From NCBI RefSeq assembly GCF_000368925.1, contig NZ_KB849754.1, positions 91,132-153,875 of the forward strand: a DNA stretch of 62,744 bases, read 5' to 3'. The notes under the pieces are model-generated. The model was given only the letters and a program-made list of their open reading frames with translations, ran no database searches and was not told the DNA's origin. The DNA is from Acinetobacter bereziniae LMG 1003 = CIP 70.12 (lineage in GTDB: Bacteria; Pseudomonadota; Gammaproteobacteria; Pseudomonadales; Moraxellaceae). A program made the position numbers and the translations under genes. Positions within the stretch are counted from its first letter, which is position 1. Each line of letters starts with the position of its first letter. This document shows positions 36,146 to 44,950 of this stretch, one piece after another.

Positions 36146-36937
36146 TTATGCAAATTTAAAAAGAATCCAAATGATTACGAGATGTACTGGATAGAACCAG
36201 TACGCCCACTTCCCCACTGGCGGTAATTCAAAAGGTATATTCATGTGCTGTCCTTTCAGTAGGAATTGTGCACCAATATACGTTGCAATGGCGCTACTGA
36301 CAGCAAATGAGAATGCCAAAGAATATGTAGTCATATCCGTATAGTAGCCACCAATCAACCAGTTGAAAATGTTGGCCAATGAAGTGAGCAAGACGCTGAT
36401 CATTAAAAAGTATTTCTTAGAACGAACGTTGGTTGTTTTAAAGAATAAATACAGGAATACAATTAATAAAACGCCCCACACGCTATACATAATAAAATTA
36501 GATAGCAATGTGGTCACGACTAACAGAGAGACAAACTGCAGCGTTGCATATTTATGTTTAGATTCCCCCAATACAACAAGCAAAAATCCTAAAAGCAACG
36601 TAGGCATGACGTTCAGTGTTGTAAATGGCTCTTGGTTGAATAGTTGATACGGTACTTCTGATAGCACACAAAACAACGCCAAATTTTTAAAATAGTTTTT
36701 TAATGTATGGGTTTTCTTTTTAGGAATAGCTTGGTTCAAATTGAATGCAAGCATGATACAAAAAATAGGAAAAGCACAACGGCCAATCGTCCTCAACAAC
36801 AGATTATATTGAGGAAATAATATTGATGCGTGGTCAATAACCATGGTCACAATCGCAATCCACTTCAATAGATCCAAGGCTCTATTGCGATCTCGCACGG
36901 CGCTTTGGCTAATTACAGCTTCTTGTAGATGAACCAT
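36146..36937 (-). CDS. traX: TraX-family membrane protein
   Basis: A 263-residue protein with about eight membrane segments. The TraX signature is clear: ALDLLKWIAIVTMVIDH near residue 20, RCAFPIF near 53, and YWFYPVHLVII at the C-terminus. In F plasmid TraX N-acetylates the pilin; the family also includes acyltransferases of unknown role. The start lies inside the end of the gene upstream (25-base overlap), so the two are translationally linked. Confidence 0.85.
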   Translation of the reverse strand: MVHLQEAVISQSAVRDRNRALDLLKWIAIVTMVIDHASILFPQYNLLLRTIGRCAFPIFCIMLAFNLNQAIPKKKTHTLKNYFKNLALFCVLSEVPYQLFNQEPFTTLNVMPTLLLGFLLVVLGESKHKYATLQFVSLLVVTTLLSNFIMYSVWGVLLIVFLYLFFKTTNVRSKKYFLMISVLLTSLANIFNWLIGGYYTDMTTYSLAFSFAVSSAIATYIGAQFLLKGQHMNIPFELPPVGKWAYWFYPVHLVIIWILFKFA

Positions 36938-37563
36938 GTGTTATTTTTCGCTAAAGGGTTTGTATAAGCATCACTACGCTGTTTTCGGGTGTTGTTACGA
37001 TTATCTAAGATCTCAATGCTATTCCAACCTTCGGGATAACCGAGCACCAGGCCAGAGTTATAAAATCTCGTGCGATGACGCTCTTCATCGCCGGCATAAA
37101 ACAAGTACGCACGAATATCGTTATACGGTCGATGCCCGACCAATACGTTATCTTCATCACGATCAAAGTACTCATAAATTAAATCCGTATATTCACGATT
37201 GAAGTATCCGCACTTCTCAAACAGATCTGCACTTGAACGAAAAGTAATAGATTCCTTGGCCAGTGTTTTATTTAAAATCATGCGAGTGACATTACGAGCA
37301 AACACGGGCAAATTAAAATGCACAGGCAAATGAATTTCATTTATTTCGGACAAATCAATAGGATCACCAAAAGGACTAGAAAGTTCTAATGCTTTTTGAT
37401 AAAAGTCCATCCATTGTGCAAGATATTCATCAACAAACTTTTTCTCACCATAATAAATTGGTAATCCATCAACCGTTAAAAGGTTTTGTGGAGGAAAAAT
37501 ATTGTTTCTTAAATCTAAGATGCTTTGTTTTAATTTTGCGATTTCGATTGGATCACTAATCAT
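36913..37563 (-). CDS. Hypothetical protein upstream of traX
   Basis: A soluble protein of 216 residues, no family recognised. The C-terminal third (VLVGHRPYNDIRAYLFYAG, LVLGYPEGWNS) looks like an enzyme or binding domain, but nothing specific can be said. It overlaps traX and shares its message. Confidence 0.55.
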   Translation of the reverse strand: MISDPIEIAKLKQSILDLRNNIFPPQNLLTVDGLPIYYGEKKFVDEYLAQWMDFYQKALELSSPFGDPIDLSEINEIHLPVHFNLPVFARNVTRMILNKTLAKESITFRSSADLFEKCGYFNREYTDLIYEYFDRDEDNVLVGHRPYNDIRAYLFYAGDEERHRTRFYNSGLVLGYPEGWNSIEILDNRNNTRKQRSDAYTNPLAKNNTWFIYKKL

Positions 37564-37764
37564 AACAACTCACTCGAATTAGAGTATTAAAATAATTATA
37601 TAGGGTTTTAATTAATTGGATATAAGTTTTTAGCTCAGTAAATAAGCATTTTTGTTGTGTGGCGAATTAGAATTGATAAAAAATTTAAAAGAATATTTAT
37701 TCTAGGAATTATTGATACAATGTATCTAATTTCTTACGAATTAGTATATACAATTGGGATTACT

Positions 37765-38604
37765 ATGCTTACCCCTGATCGAATAGACAAAAAAGTTAAT
37801 TTGGCTGGAATTGACAAGTCGTGGACCAATTTATTAAATCACTTGGACATTGATAGTCATCCTGAATACAACATCAATAAAACTCAGCCATGGTACTTGG
37901 CTAATTTTGTAGATTACCTACGCCTACTCAACTTTAAGTTTGATGAATTAAATCTAAGAGAGATTCGTGCAGTTGATTATGACTTGGTAGATTGGTCATT
38001 TCTTAAATCTAATCGCCTAAATGGTGTTGAGGTGTTTAAGGACCTTACCATTTATCTGCAGAAACCCATTTTTGTTACGCAATATCCTAAATGTGTAGCC
38101 ATCAATGCTGATGTTCGCGATCGTAAGCTTGCAGAGGTTATTTATGATTACTACAGACGCTTCTTACCGTTTTTCTATTCATTCATTAAATTGATCAGAT
38201 CAACGCAGCGCTTATCTCTAGAACGTAAATTCCCCGTGATTGATAACTTTATGTCTAATTTTGGAGATCTTAGTACTGGTGAGTTTTATTCAAATATTCC
38301 ATTTGATGATGCAGAGCTCAAAAGGATTTTGAAAAATGGCTTTGAAAAATATAGAGAGCATAAATCAGAACAGCGGTTTAGCCGTGCCATCGCAGAGCTA
38401 ACACCGATGTTTAAAGCTTTGTCTGAATACTTAAAGATTGTGTCTACGGTTAACTACGTGGATCTAGACCTTATTCACTTCTTACACAATGCATTTTTGG
38501 GTAAAAACTTTAATGTTTATTCAGATCTATTCGCTTTGGATAAAGAACCTAATTTGTTGGTCAATTTAAGTTGGACATACACAAAAGCATTTCAATATTC
38601 ATAA
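37765..38604 (+). CDS. Hypothetical protein
   Basis: About 279 residues from ATG 37765, which has GGGA 5 bases upstream; the frame opens at GTG 37657 but that part crosses a GTATATAC motif (about 37744) like those upstream of other genes. The protein is basic and aromatic-rich with no recognised domain. Its stop overlaps that of the convergent broken gene by 6 bases. Confidence 0.55.
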   Translation: MLTPDRIDKKVNLAGIDKSWTNLLNHLDIDSHPEYNINKTQPWYLANFVDYLRLLNFKFDELNLREIRAVDYDLVDWSFLKSNRLNGVEVFKDLTIYLQKPIFVTQYPKCVAINADVRDRKLAEVIYDYYRRFLPFFYSFIKLIRSTQRLSLERKFPVIDNFMSNFGDLSTGEFYSNIPFDDAELKRILKNGFEKYREHKSEQRFSRAIAELTPMFKALSEYLKIVSTVNYVDLDLIHFLHNAFLGKNFNVYSDLFALDKEPNLLVNLSWTYTKAFQYS

Positions 38605-39062
38605 ATAGCACCATGGTCGTTTATGTGCATCGGCTATATCAAAAGGAAGAAGAATATAGCGATCTTTTAACGAAAGGGCCTGGCCATACCGAAGTTTTGT
38701 AGCAGAAGAAAAATCTGTACTGGTTTTGCCCGTGGCAAAGTCTAACCAAAAGACGTCATTTCCATCGCAGAATAAACCTAAATTATCCTTTTCAAGCGCC
38801 ACATACTTGATATAAGGATCATCTATTTGTGAGATCGAGGGAATATATTGATAGTCCACCTTTCATACAATATGTTTGCGAACGTGGTGCACGGCGATCG
38901 GTTGATCTATGGACCGTGCGTTATCCCATGCTACCTGAGCTTGCTCTAAAGTATATACGTGCGCTTGACAACATTCGTTGTATAGCCCTTTCCGTTAAAA
39001 CCAGGCCACCCAATATTTGAGCCGACATTATCTCTAAAACAAGCTAGGTAAAGTTCAGTCAT
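38599..39062 (-). pseudogene. Broken gene: one frameshift and one in-frame TGA
   Basis: Read on the minus strand, an ATG at 39062 opens MTELYLACFRDNVGSNIGW and continues to about 38965. A frameshift there is needed to continue with VYTLEQAQVAWDNARSID. That frame meets TGA at 38863-38865 and then runs on without a further shift as KVDYQYIPSISQIDDP to the stop at 38599. Together the parts make a protein of about 154 residues. The TGA stands where a Trp would fit (TGG to TGA). It is the last gene of the SNF2 operon. Sequencing error is an alternative explanation for either defect. Confidence 0.65.
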
Positions 39063-39072
39063 AAGGTTTCTC

Positions 39073-40740
39073 TTAAGCAACTTTCTTATTCAGTATGTGT
39101 TCGGCTAAGCGCTTGATACCGCCACCGTCCGTAATTAAATGTTCAAATAATTCGCCATTCGGGTTTTTAACTCCTTCCAACTGGCCTTTTTTGATGCCTA
39201 AGACATCAGAAATAATTGGATCTGAACCCGAATCAGCCAACAAGTAATATGCCGAGATCTGTTTGATTTGACCGTCACGGTCTAAGCGACCAATACATTG
39301 ATCATGAACACCAGGCGACCAATCCAACTCACCAAACACAAATGTTTTGCATTTTGAGTGGTACTGCAAGCCATCAAGCCCGGCAGATGAACGTAATGAA
39401 CTAATGAAGACTTTGCTTTCATCATTCAAGAATGCTTGTTTAGAACGTTCCTTAGCTGCAGGTCCTTCCGTGCCTGTATACATAACAGGATTGAATTCAG
39501 CCAAGCGTTCTAGCCAAATGTTGTACACATCTCGATGCCAACCATAAAGCATGACTGATTCACCAGACTCAACAAGCATACGCACGAACTCAGCGACATA
39601 CGGCGCTTTGGCGATACCTGTTGCTTGGCGCATCATAATATTGAATTCTTCTGTCGCACGAAGCTTTTGCCCTTGGAATTCCTGAGTAGAGCTTAAAATT
39701 ACTTTTGCCAGTTCCATTGCCTTGCCCTTAATTTGATCCAGTACTTTAGGATCGCTTTCGACATATTGAGGGATGATTTGTACTGGCGGTAACTCTCGAT
39801 TTACATCTGCTCGAGTACGGCGCAACATTAGACCTTCATCACGTAAAAACATCCCAAACGCTTTAGGATCATTAATACGTTTTTCTTGTGAACACCACTC
39901 ACGAGCGAATTCAGTAGCGGTACCTAAGCTATCTGGACGCAATATTTCAATGATGTTGTAGAATTCATCACCGTAGTTATAAATCGGTGTAGCTGATAGA
40001 CCGAGGCGTAATTCAGCTTGGTCACTAATGAGTTTAGCAGCGGAATACTTTTGCGATGTATAGCCAGTCCGTAACTCTTGGATCTCGTCAAACACTACGT
40101 ACTTAATCTTTCCGGCAAGATATTCAGCCCAACCGTTCAACTTTGAATAACTGGTGATAATGACATCGGGTGCTGCTTCACCCTCTTTGTGCAATGGATA
40201 AGGCGATGCTTTCTTTAGGATGTGACATTTTAGGTGCGGAGCAAAGCGTTCAATTTCATTCTTAATTTGCATTGGAAGATGTGTCATTGTCACAAAAAGC
40301 GCCGGGAGCGATTCAGGTAGAATCATCGGACATATTCCACTCGCTGTTTTGCCAAGGCCCAAATCATCCCCCAAGAGCAAACCTTTAACATTAAGTAGTA
40401 GATCTGCAGCTGCTCTTTGATACTCATATGGAGGCACAGCAAGATCAAATGTTTTGATCGGACGTTTATAGTCCATCACATCCAAAATATCTTCTTTTAG
40501 CGACACATAAGCCTTAGATTGCGCTTTCATGTATTTAAGATCATCAACACGCATTGGATAACGTTCAATAAACCAAAGTAGGTCGTGACAATTAGACGGC
40601 GTATCGCTTAACTCAATAAATTTTGATGCATGTTGGCTGACTTTTGGGAATACACGCTTAAGTCGTGTTTTAACATGTGGTTCACATTCAATGTGCCAGT
40701 TTTTTTCTTGACGAGAAATGGTGCCGTAAGATTTATACAT
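39073..40740 (-). CDS. SNF2-family DNA-dependent ATPase/helicase
   Basis: A 555-residue protein. Walker A DDLGLGKT is at 125-132, Walker B/DEAH-equivalent VVFDEIQ at 214-220, motif III LSATP near 240, motif V near SSAGLDGLQYHS, and motif VI QCIGRLDRDGQ. Compact SNF2 proteins without accessory domains occur in phages and plasmids, often beside a small nuclease, and are thought to remodel or process DNA. It overlaps the nuclease gene upstream by one base. Confidence 0.88.
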   Translation of the reverse strand: MYKSYGTISRQEKNWHIECEPHVKTRLKRVFPKVSQHASKFIELSDTPSNCHDLLWFIERYPMRVDDLKYMKAQSKAYVSLKEDILDVMDYKRPIKTFDLAVPPYEYQRAAADLLLNVKGLLLGDDLGLGKTASGICPMILPESLPALFVTMTHLPMQIKNEIERFAPHLKCHILKKASPYPLHKEGEAAPDVIITSYSKLNGWAEYLAGKIKYVVFDEIQELRTGYTSQKYSAAKLISDQAELRLGLSATPIYNYGDEFYNIIEILRPDSLGTATEFAREWCSQEKRINDPKAFGMFLRDEGLMLRRTRADVNRELPPVQIIPQYVESDPKVLDQIKGKAMELAKVILSSTQEFQGQKLRATEEFNIMMRQATGIAKAPYVAEFVRMLVESGESVMLYGWHRDVYNIWLERLAEFNPVMYTGTEGPAAKERSKQAFLNDESKVFISSLRSSAGLDGLQYHSKCKTFVFGELDWSPGVHDQCIGRLDRDGQIKQISAYYLLADSGSDPIISDVLGIKKGQLEGVKNPNGELFEHLITDGGGIKRLAEHILNKKVA

Positions 40741-41108
40741 TAGAAGACCCCCACTAAAATACGATGGCGGTAAATAAATTTATTGTTCAGTTGGATTGGA
40801 ATGTTATTCACCCAATACGGTGTACCAACCACATAGAGCGCTTTTATGCTGTCATGGCTTAAATAACGATTGATCTGACGCAATAATGCGTTACGTGCAC
40901 CATCTATTTTTAATTCAACACCCACCTTGCCGACATCAAGCTCAACAGTAAAATCAATGATGTCTTTATTTGATAGACGAACCTCACGTTCATACGGAAT
41001 CTCATTGGCAATAAACATTTGCTCAATCGCGAGTTGTAAGTCTTTTTCGTTATAAAAACGGTATTTGTGTGAAGAAAACAGAATTCCAAGCTCTTCAATC
41101 GTTTTCAT
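40740..41108 (-). CDS. Small predicted PD-(D/E)XK nuclease
   Basis: A 122-residue protein. The core shows Glu28 in a first helix, IIDFTVE (Asp52) and VGVELKID (Glu65-x-Lys67), the D...E-x-K active-site layout, followed by a helix with Gln-Ile-x-Arg-Tyr. It is the size of a minimal VRR-NUC or Holliday-junction-type nuclease. It lies between SprT-like and SNF2 genes with overlaps on both sides (4 bases and 1 base), which implies tight co-translation. Confidence 0.7.
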   Translation of the reverse strand: MKTIEELGILFSSHKYRFYNEKDLQLAIEQMFIANEIPYEREVRLSNKDIIDFTVELDVGKVGVELKIDGARNALLRQINRYLSHDSIKALYVVGTPYWVNNIPIQLNNKFIYRHRILVGVF

Positions 41109-42220
41109 TCTGCATCCCCTTGGTCAGCTTTAGCAGCCTTTTTGTTTTTCTTCACCTGGCTTTTATCAATGGATTTTGACGGTACCAGTTCAACTTCACA
41201 TTCAGTACACGACAATCTAAAAGTAGGACTACACGTTGCACCACGGCCACACTCAGGACACGCAAAAGATGCCCTAGTCTGTTTCTTAGGCTCAGGCTCT
41301 TCAAAATTGGCTGAACCAAGCTCTTGATAGAGTGTTTCACCGATCATAGTTTCTTTGAGTACAAAAAACTCGTTATCATCGCCGTTTGGTTGTTCACCCT
41401 TATAAAGTTTAACAACCTTAGGTTCTGGTATTGGTTGGTCGTCATCATCTAGCGGATCTTCATCAAAAGCCGTTGGATAATAACCGCCAAGGTTTGCAGC
41501 GGTATTTGATATGTCGATTAGTCCGATCGCTACATCAAAGGGATTCATTGTAGTGGGAGTCGGTTCCTCAACTGGCTTCTCTTTTTTAGGTGATTTCAAA
41601 GCTGAATTGATTTCATTGCCAAGTAAGGCAATATGAAATAGCTTTGGAGAAGCAGTCGGAATGGACTCCAACAACTGCACTTGCTCTTGAATCATTTCAA
41701 GACTGGAAATCGTTTTGGGTGCGTACTTGTCATACCATTTGATGATACGCCCTTCATCGACAAGCTCATTGCACACTTGAATAAACAAGCCATCAGGTAC
41801 AACGATTTCGGTCATCTTCTCGCCTGTCGTGCGACCTTCTTTTGTGCCGTCATCAGTCATAATCAAACCGATCTCAAGCATAAATGTCGCAAACTCAGCA
41901 TTGTGATATGAGCGTTTAGATGGCTCACCACAAATGCTTTGTTTCATATGACACATCTCATGTGCATAGCATTTAAAAATGTTAAGCAATGGTTGGGTGC
42001 CAAAGTAATCAGGGTTAAGGGCCAGTTCGTGCGTATACGCCGTATCATCTTCTGTCGAAGCAAATCTATTCTCAGACCAATAACCGGTATTTTTGTTGAT
42101 ACGTTGAAGCGTAATCAAACAATCTGGTAATTCATTTTTGAATAGCCTTTCATTGAAACGGTCATACACCAACTGCAGTTCTTCATAAAACTGCAACGTA
42201 GTTCTATTCTTTATGTTCAT
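41105..42220 (-). CDS. SprT-like zinc metallopeptidase with C-terminal zinc ribbon
   Basis: Residues 8-110 match the SprT-like domain: HEMCH (87-91) is the H-E-x-x-H catalytic site, with a further His in SYHNAEF as third ligand. An acidic low-complexity linker follows, then a Cys4 ribbon (CPECGRG...CTECEVEL). Eukaryotic relatives (SPRTN) degrade DNA-protein crosslinks. First gene of the overlapping operon with the nuclease and SNF2 ATPase; together they suggest DNA repair or attack on protein-bound DNA. Confidence 0.8.
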   Translation of the reverse strand: MNIKNRTTLQFYEELQLVYDRFNERLFKNELPDCLITLQRINKNTGYWSENRFASTEDDTAYTHELALNPDYFGTQPLLNIFKCYAHEMCHMKQSICGEPSKRSYHNAEFATFMLEIGLIMTDDGTKEGRTTGEKMTEIVVPDGLFIQVCNELVDEGRIIKWYDKYAPKTISSLEMIQEQVQLLESIPTASPKLFHIALLGNEINSALKSPKKEKPVEEPTPTTMNPFDVAIGLIDISNTAANLGGYYPTAFDEDPLDDDDQPIPEPKVVKLYKGEQPNGDDNEFFVLKETMIGETLYQELGSANFEEPEPKKQTRASFACPECGRGATCSPTFRLSCTECEVELVPSKSIDKSQVKKNKKAAKADQGDAE

Positions 42221-42588
42221 TTTTCAGTCGTCCAAACAGGATCAAACTAGGTGTGGATTGTACAAAACAACGCTTAAAGTTTACGCACAGCTTAAAATAC
42301 AGTCAATAGTTTAAAATAATCAGCAAAGCATATATTTTTTAAAAAAAAAGTTTCCAACACAAAAATAAGTATCATGAAAGTGTGGGTTTAATGAATTGTG
42401 GTTGATTTTCATAATACGAGTATTACGCTTTTTGAGGGTTTTAAGTATATTATAAGCCACTTTTGTTTAATGCACATAGAAGTTACTTTTAGCGTTTATA
42501 AATGCTGAATAATACCCTTATTGTCAATAGGGCTTTATTTAAAGTAATGGTTCTTAATAATGCTGTTTATAGAAAACTGGATATCGAA
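42221..42588. promoter_or_regulatory. Divergent intergenic region, SprT operon / Cas6-like gene
   Basis: 368 bases without a firm gene; in-frame alternative starts of the Cas6-like gene reach back to 42502. It contains an A-run followed by AGTTT near 42345, like the promoters of the module genes further on, and AAGTATATTATAA near 42445. Confidence 0.4.
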
Positions 42589-43233
42589 ATGAGTCTGAAT
42601 AACATAAAACTAACAGCCAATTGTTTTGCCCTTACACACCCTGAAAATGAAAAGAACTTGTTCAAGTACATTTTTAGAGAAATGTTTAAACGAAATAAGG
42701 TCGAGACATTCTGTTCCGCAAAAGTCATATTTTTTACTGATGGCAAGCACATCTATTTAAGAACGTGCGTATCGGACGTCAAAATCCCAATGGCCAAAGA
42801 ATACATTGAAATTTCGCACGGTCAGCAAATCACTGGAAAAATCATGGTTCCTCTTAACCGAGAGTGTAGCTTTAACCGTCAAGAAATTGAAGAATACATT
42901 TCGGTCCACGGCGAAAAACCCAAAGGCAATTCAGGTAAGAAGCGTAAAAATCTAACTGCAGATGAAGCAGCCGAATTCACCAAAAACGCTCTTAGTAGCA
43001 AAGGTCTATTGGATGTCACTATAATTGAGCAACAATGTGGACCACAGCTCAGCATTTTGAATATTCCAGTCCAGACCAGAGATATTTCATTTAGTGCGAC
43101 TGTTGGGGATTTAGTGCTATTTAAAACAGCATGGCTCAATGGTATTGGTCGTGATAAAACCTACGGCTTTGGAATGATCCGCTTAGATGGCACTTTGTTT
43201 ACACCGCCTTGTAATAATAGTGCTCACGCCTAA
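42589..43233 (+). CDS. Cas6-like RNA endonuclease (orphan)
   Basis: About 214 residues from ATG 42589 (GGA 7 bases upstream); the frame extends to 42502. The C-terminal LNGIGRDKTYGFGMIRL (183-199) matches the glycine-rich loop of the Cas6/CasE RAMP fold. The N-terminal beta strand (IKLTANCFALTH) and the basic KKRKNLTADEAAEF segment before a Lys-Gly-Leu turn also fit a CasE-like two-ferredoxin architecture. His17 is a candidate catalytic residue but does not align securely. Cas6 cleaves CRISPR repeat RNA; no repeat array or other cas gene is visible in this window. It is followed 76 bases later by the AcrVA2-like gene. Confidence 0.6.
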   Translation: MSLNNIKLTANCFALTHPENEKNLFKYIFREMFKRNKVETFCSAKVIFFTDGKHIYLRTCVSDVKIPMAKEYIEISHGQQITGKIMVPLNRECSFNRQEIEEYISVHGEKPKGNSGKKRKNLTADEAAEFTKNALSSKGLLDVTIIEQQCGPQLSILNIPVQTRDISFSATVGDLVLFKTAWLNGIGRDKTYGFGMIRLDGTLFTPPCNNSAHA

Positions 43234-43236
43234 TCG

Positions 43237-43260
43237 AAAGGACTTTTAAAGTCCTTTTTT
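43237..43260 (+). terminator. Rho-independent terminator
   Basis: AAAGGACTT / AAGTCCTTT hairpin plus T run between the Cas6-like and AcrVA2-like genes, suggesting separate or attenuated transcription. Confidence 0.85.
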
Positions 43261-43309
43261 AAACGAATTTTTTCAGATATTGATCTGATGTAGATCCTGG
43301 TTACTCAAC

Positions 43310-44392
43310 ATGAGAAATAAAGATTTAGATCCAAAGATAGGAATACCGCTTAAAGTCATCACAGCGCGATTAGAGCATGTGAAGTTTAACCTCAATGGCT
43401 TAATGAAACGTGTAGAAGCTTATGCGATCGCACGACAAAACAGTAAAGATCCGCACGAATGCCTAATCAGTGGTGATGAATGGACATATGCTGCACTAGA
43501 TTGTCGAGATCCTATCTGGCGTGAACGAATGAAACGCACCAGTACCATTATGGGTGTTCAAGCCACTGGCCAAGAAATCCCACTCTCATTTATCAATCAG
43601 CTACCTTGCAACATTGGTGAAATCATTACCCTTGGCTCATGGAGCCTAACCAAAAATATTTATCGGTTTGAAGATCAAGTCATTCAAATGCTTGTGAAGA
43701 CCGAATATAACCGCAGTATCCCCGGATTCCTATTAAACCTACCTGATATTGCGATCTACGTTCAAACAGATAACGCCAACCTCTATGTGCAAAATGAACA
43801 AGTGGTCGGTGTTATTTTTGCGAAAAACACGTTAAACGATCGCAAGGTGCTATTTACCACGGTATATACCGATACTGGCTTAGCAAAAACCATTACCATG
43901 CACTTCCCTGATGATGATGATTTTGAATCAACTGTTGAGGACTGCATGACCGATTTCATTGATACGTTTTTTGATGAAAAGAACTTGCCAGATGAACAAG
44001 AAATTAACACGTTCATGGAACTGCAGAAGAAGCTAATCAATTTGATTCTATGGTTCAGCCAAAAAGAACCAGATCTCAGACCATTAACACCAGAAACAAC
44101 ACAAGCCAAGCCTAAATTAGAGCTGATTAAGCGTGAATTGCGTTTATTTGAGGCTAATAAGTACAAGCCGACTATTGTTGGTACCGAAACAAATAAAAAG
44201 ATCAATGAAGCGATCCTAAAGCGCGATGAAGATCTAAAGTCTGGCAACTACAAAGGTACCAAAAAACCACATCCACGGATTCCTCACTGGAACTTTTACT
44301 GGTTGGGCAAACGTGGTACCAAAGAAAAATGGGTTAACCATTGGATACCATTTCAGATTGTTGGCGGTGTGCCTAAAGAAAAAGCCACCTAA
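43310..44392 (+). CDS. AcrVA2-family-like anti-CRISPR candidate
   Basis: A 360-residue protein that follows the AcrVA2 pattern as I know it. GSW (109-111) precedes YRFEDQVIQML (118-128), then IPGFLLNLPDIAIYV (137-151), VGVIFAK (166-172), a Leu-rich helix NLILWFSQKEPDL (244-256), and the C-terminal KKPHPRIPHWNFYW (318-331) with HWIPFQIV (344-351). AcrVA2 lowers Cas12a by acting on its nascent chain/mRNA; homologues occur on plasmids and conjugative elements of many bacteria. Whether this one targets Cas12a or another protein is unknown. It has an unusually long N-terminal extension and its own terminator. Confidence 0.65.
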   Translation: MRNKDLDPKIGIPLKVITARLEHVKFNLNGLMKRVEAYAIARQNSKDPHECLISGDEWTYAALDCRDPIWRERMKRTSTIMGVQATGQEIPLSFINQLPCNIGEIITLGSWSLTKNIYRFEDQVIQMLVKTEYNRSIPGFLLNLPDIAIYVQTDNANLYVQNEQVVGVIFAKNTLNDRKVLFTTVYTDTGLAKTITMHFPDDDDFESTVEDCMTDFIDTFFDEKNLPDEQEINTFMELQKKLINLILWFSQKEPDLRPLTPETTQAKPKLELIKRELRLFEANKYKPTIVGTETNKKINEAILKRDEDLKSGNYKGTKKPHPRIPHWNFYWLGKRGTKEKWVNHWIPFQIVGGVPKEKAT

Positions 44393-44397
44393 AAATA

Positions 44398-44424
44398 GAA
44401 AGAGCCCTAAGGCTCTTTTTTTTG
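44398..44424 (+). terminator. Rho-independent terminator
   Basis: AAGAGCC / GGCTCTT hairpin with a CTAA loop and eight Ts, directly after the AcrVA2-like gene. Confidence 0.9.
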
Positions 44425-44605
44425 GGTTGGTCAAACAAGAATTTCTTTTTCGTTTTTATCTAGATTCATGCTTAAACCTCTTAATAAGCTCACTCGATAA
44501 TTTTTTCCAAAAGAAATTATTAGCGGATTTTATATATTTTTTAAGAAAAGTTTTTGAGTACTTTTATTTATTAAAATTGAATTATTAAGCAAGGAGTTAT
44601 AAAAC

Positions 44606-44950
44606 ATGGCTAAATCAATAGACCAGTTATGGAGTGAATTACAGCAGATCCAATTTGATGAATCTAATTCCCTACCATGCGAATTCGATATCTGGAATAA
44701 AGGTGCATATCGCTATCAGATCCTAGATTGGTTTGAAGCAAATTCTGAAAATGGCGTATTAAGCTTGCAAGGCAAAACCCATAAAACCTTATGGGAAGAG
44801 TTTGGCAACACCCCGATAAACAATGATGATGAAATCGAAGAAGACTTTCATCTATGGGGCAAGGGTACAGACCGCTTTATTATCTGGCACTGGTTTGATG
44901 CCCAATTAGAACACGGTGTAATTAGCTTAATTGAGAAAGGAGTTGCGTAA
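44606..44950 (+). CDS. Small acidic protein with an internal duplication
   Basis: A 114-residue protein made of two related halves: residues 26-54 (EFDIWNKGAYRYQILDWFEA onward) and 80-108 (DFHLWGKGTDRFIIWHWFDA onward) share W-x-KG-x-x-R, two further Trp/Phe positions and G-V-(L/I)-S-L. No known family. AAGGAG precedes the ATG. The stop overlaps the next start (TAATG). Confidence 0.6.
   Translation: MAKSIDQLWSELQQIQFDESNSLPCEFDIWNKGAYRYQILDWFEANSENGVLSLQGKTHKTLWEEFGNTPINNDDEIEEDFHLWGKGTDRFIIWHWFDAQLEHGVISLIEKGVA

Noticed and set aside
38599..39062. Programmed frameshift plus TGA recoding in the broken gene
   Set aside because: No slippery heptamer or downstream structure stands out, and two defects together fit decay or sequence error better.
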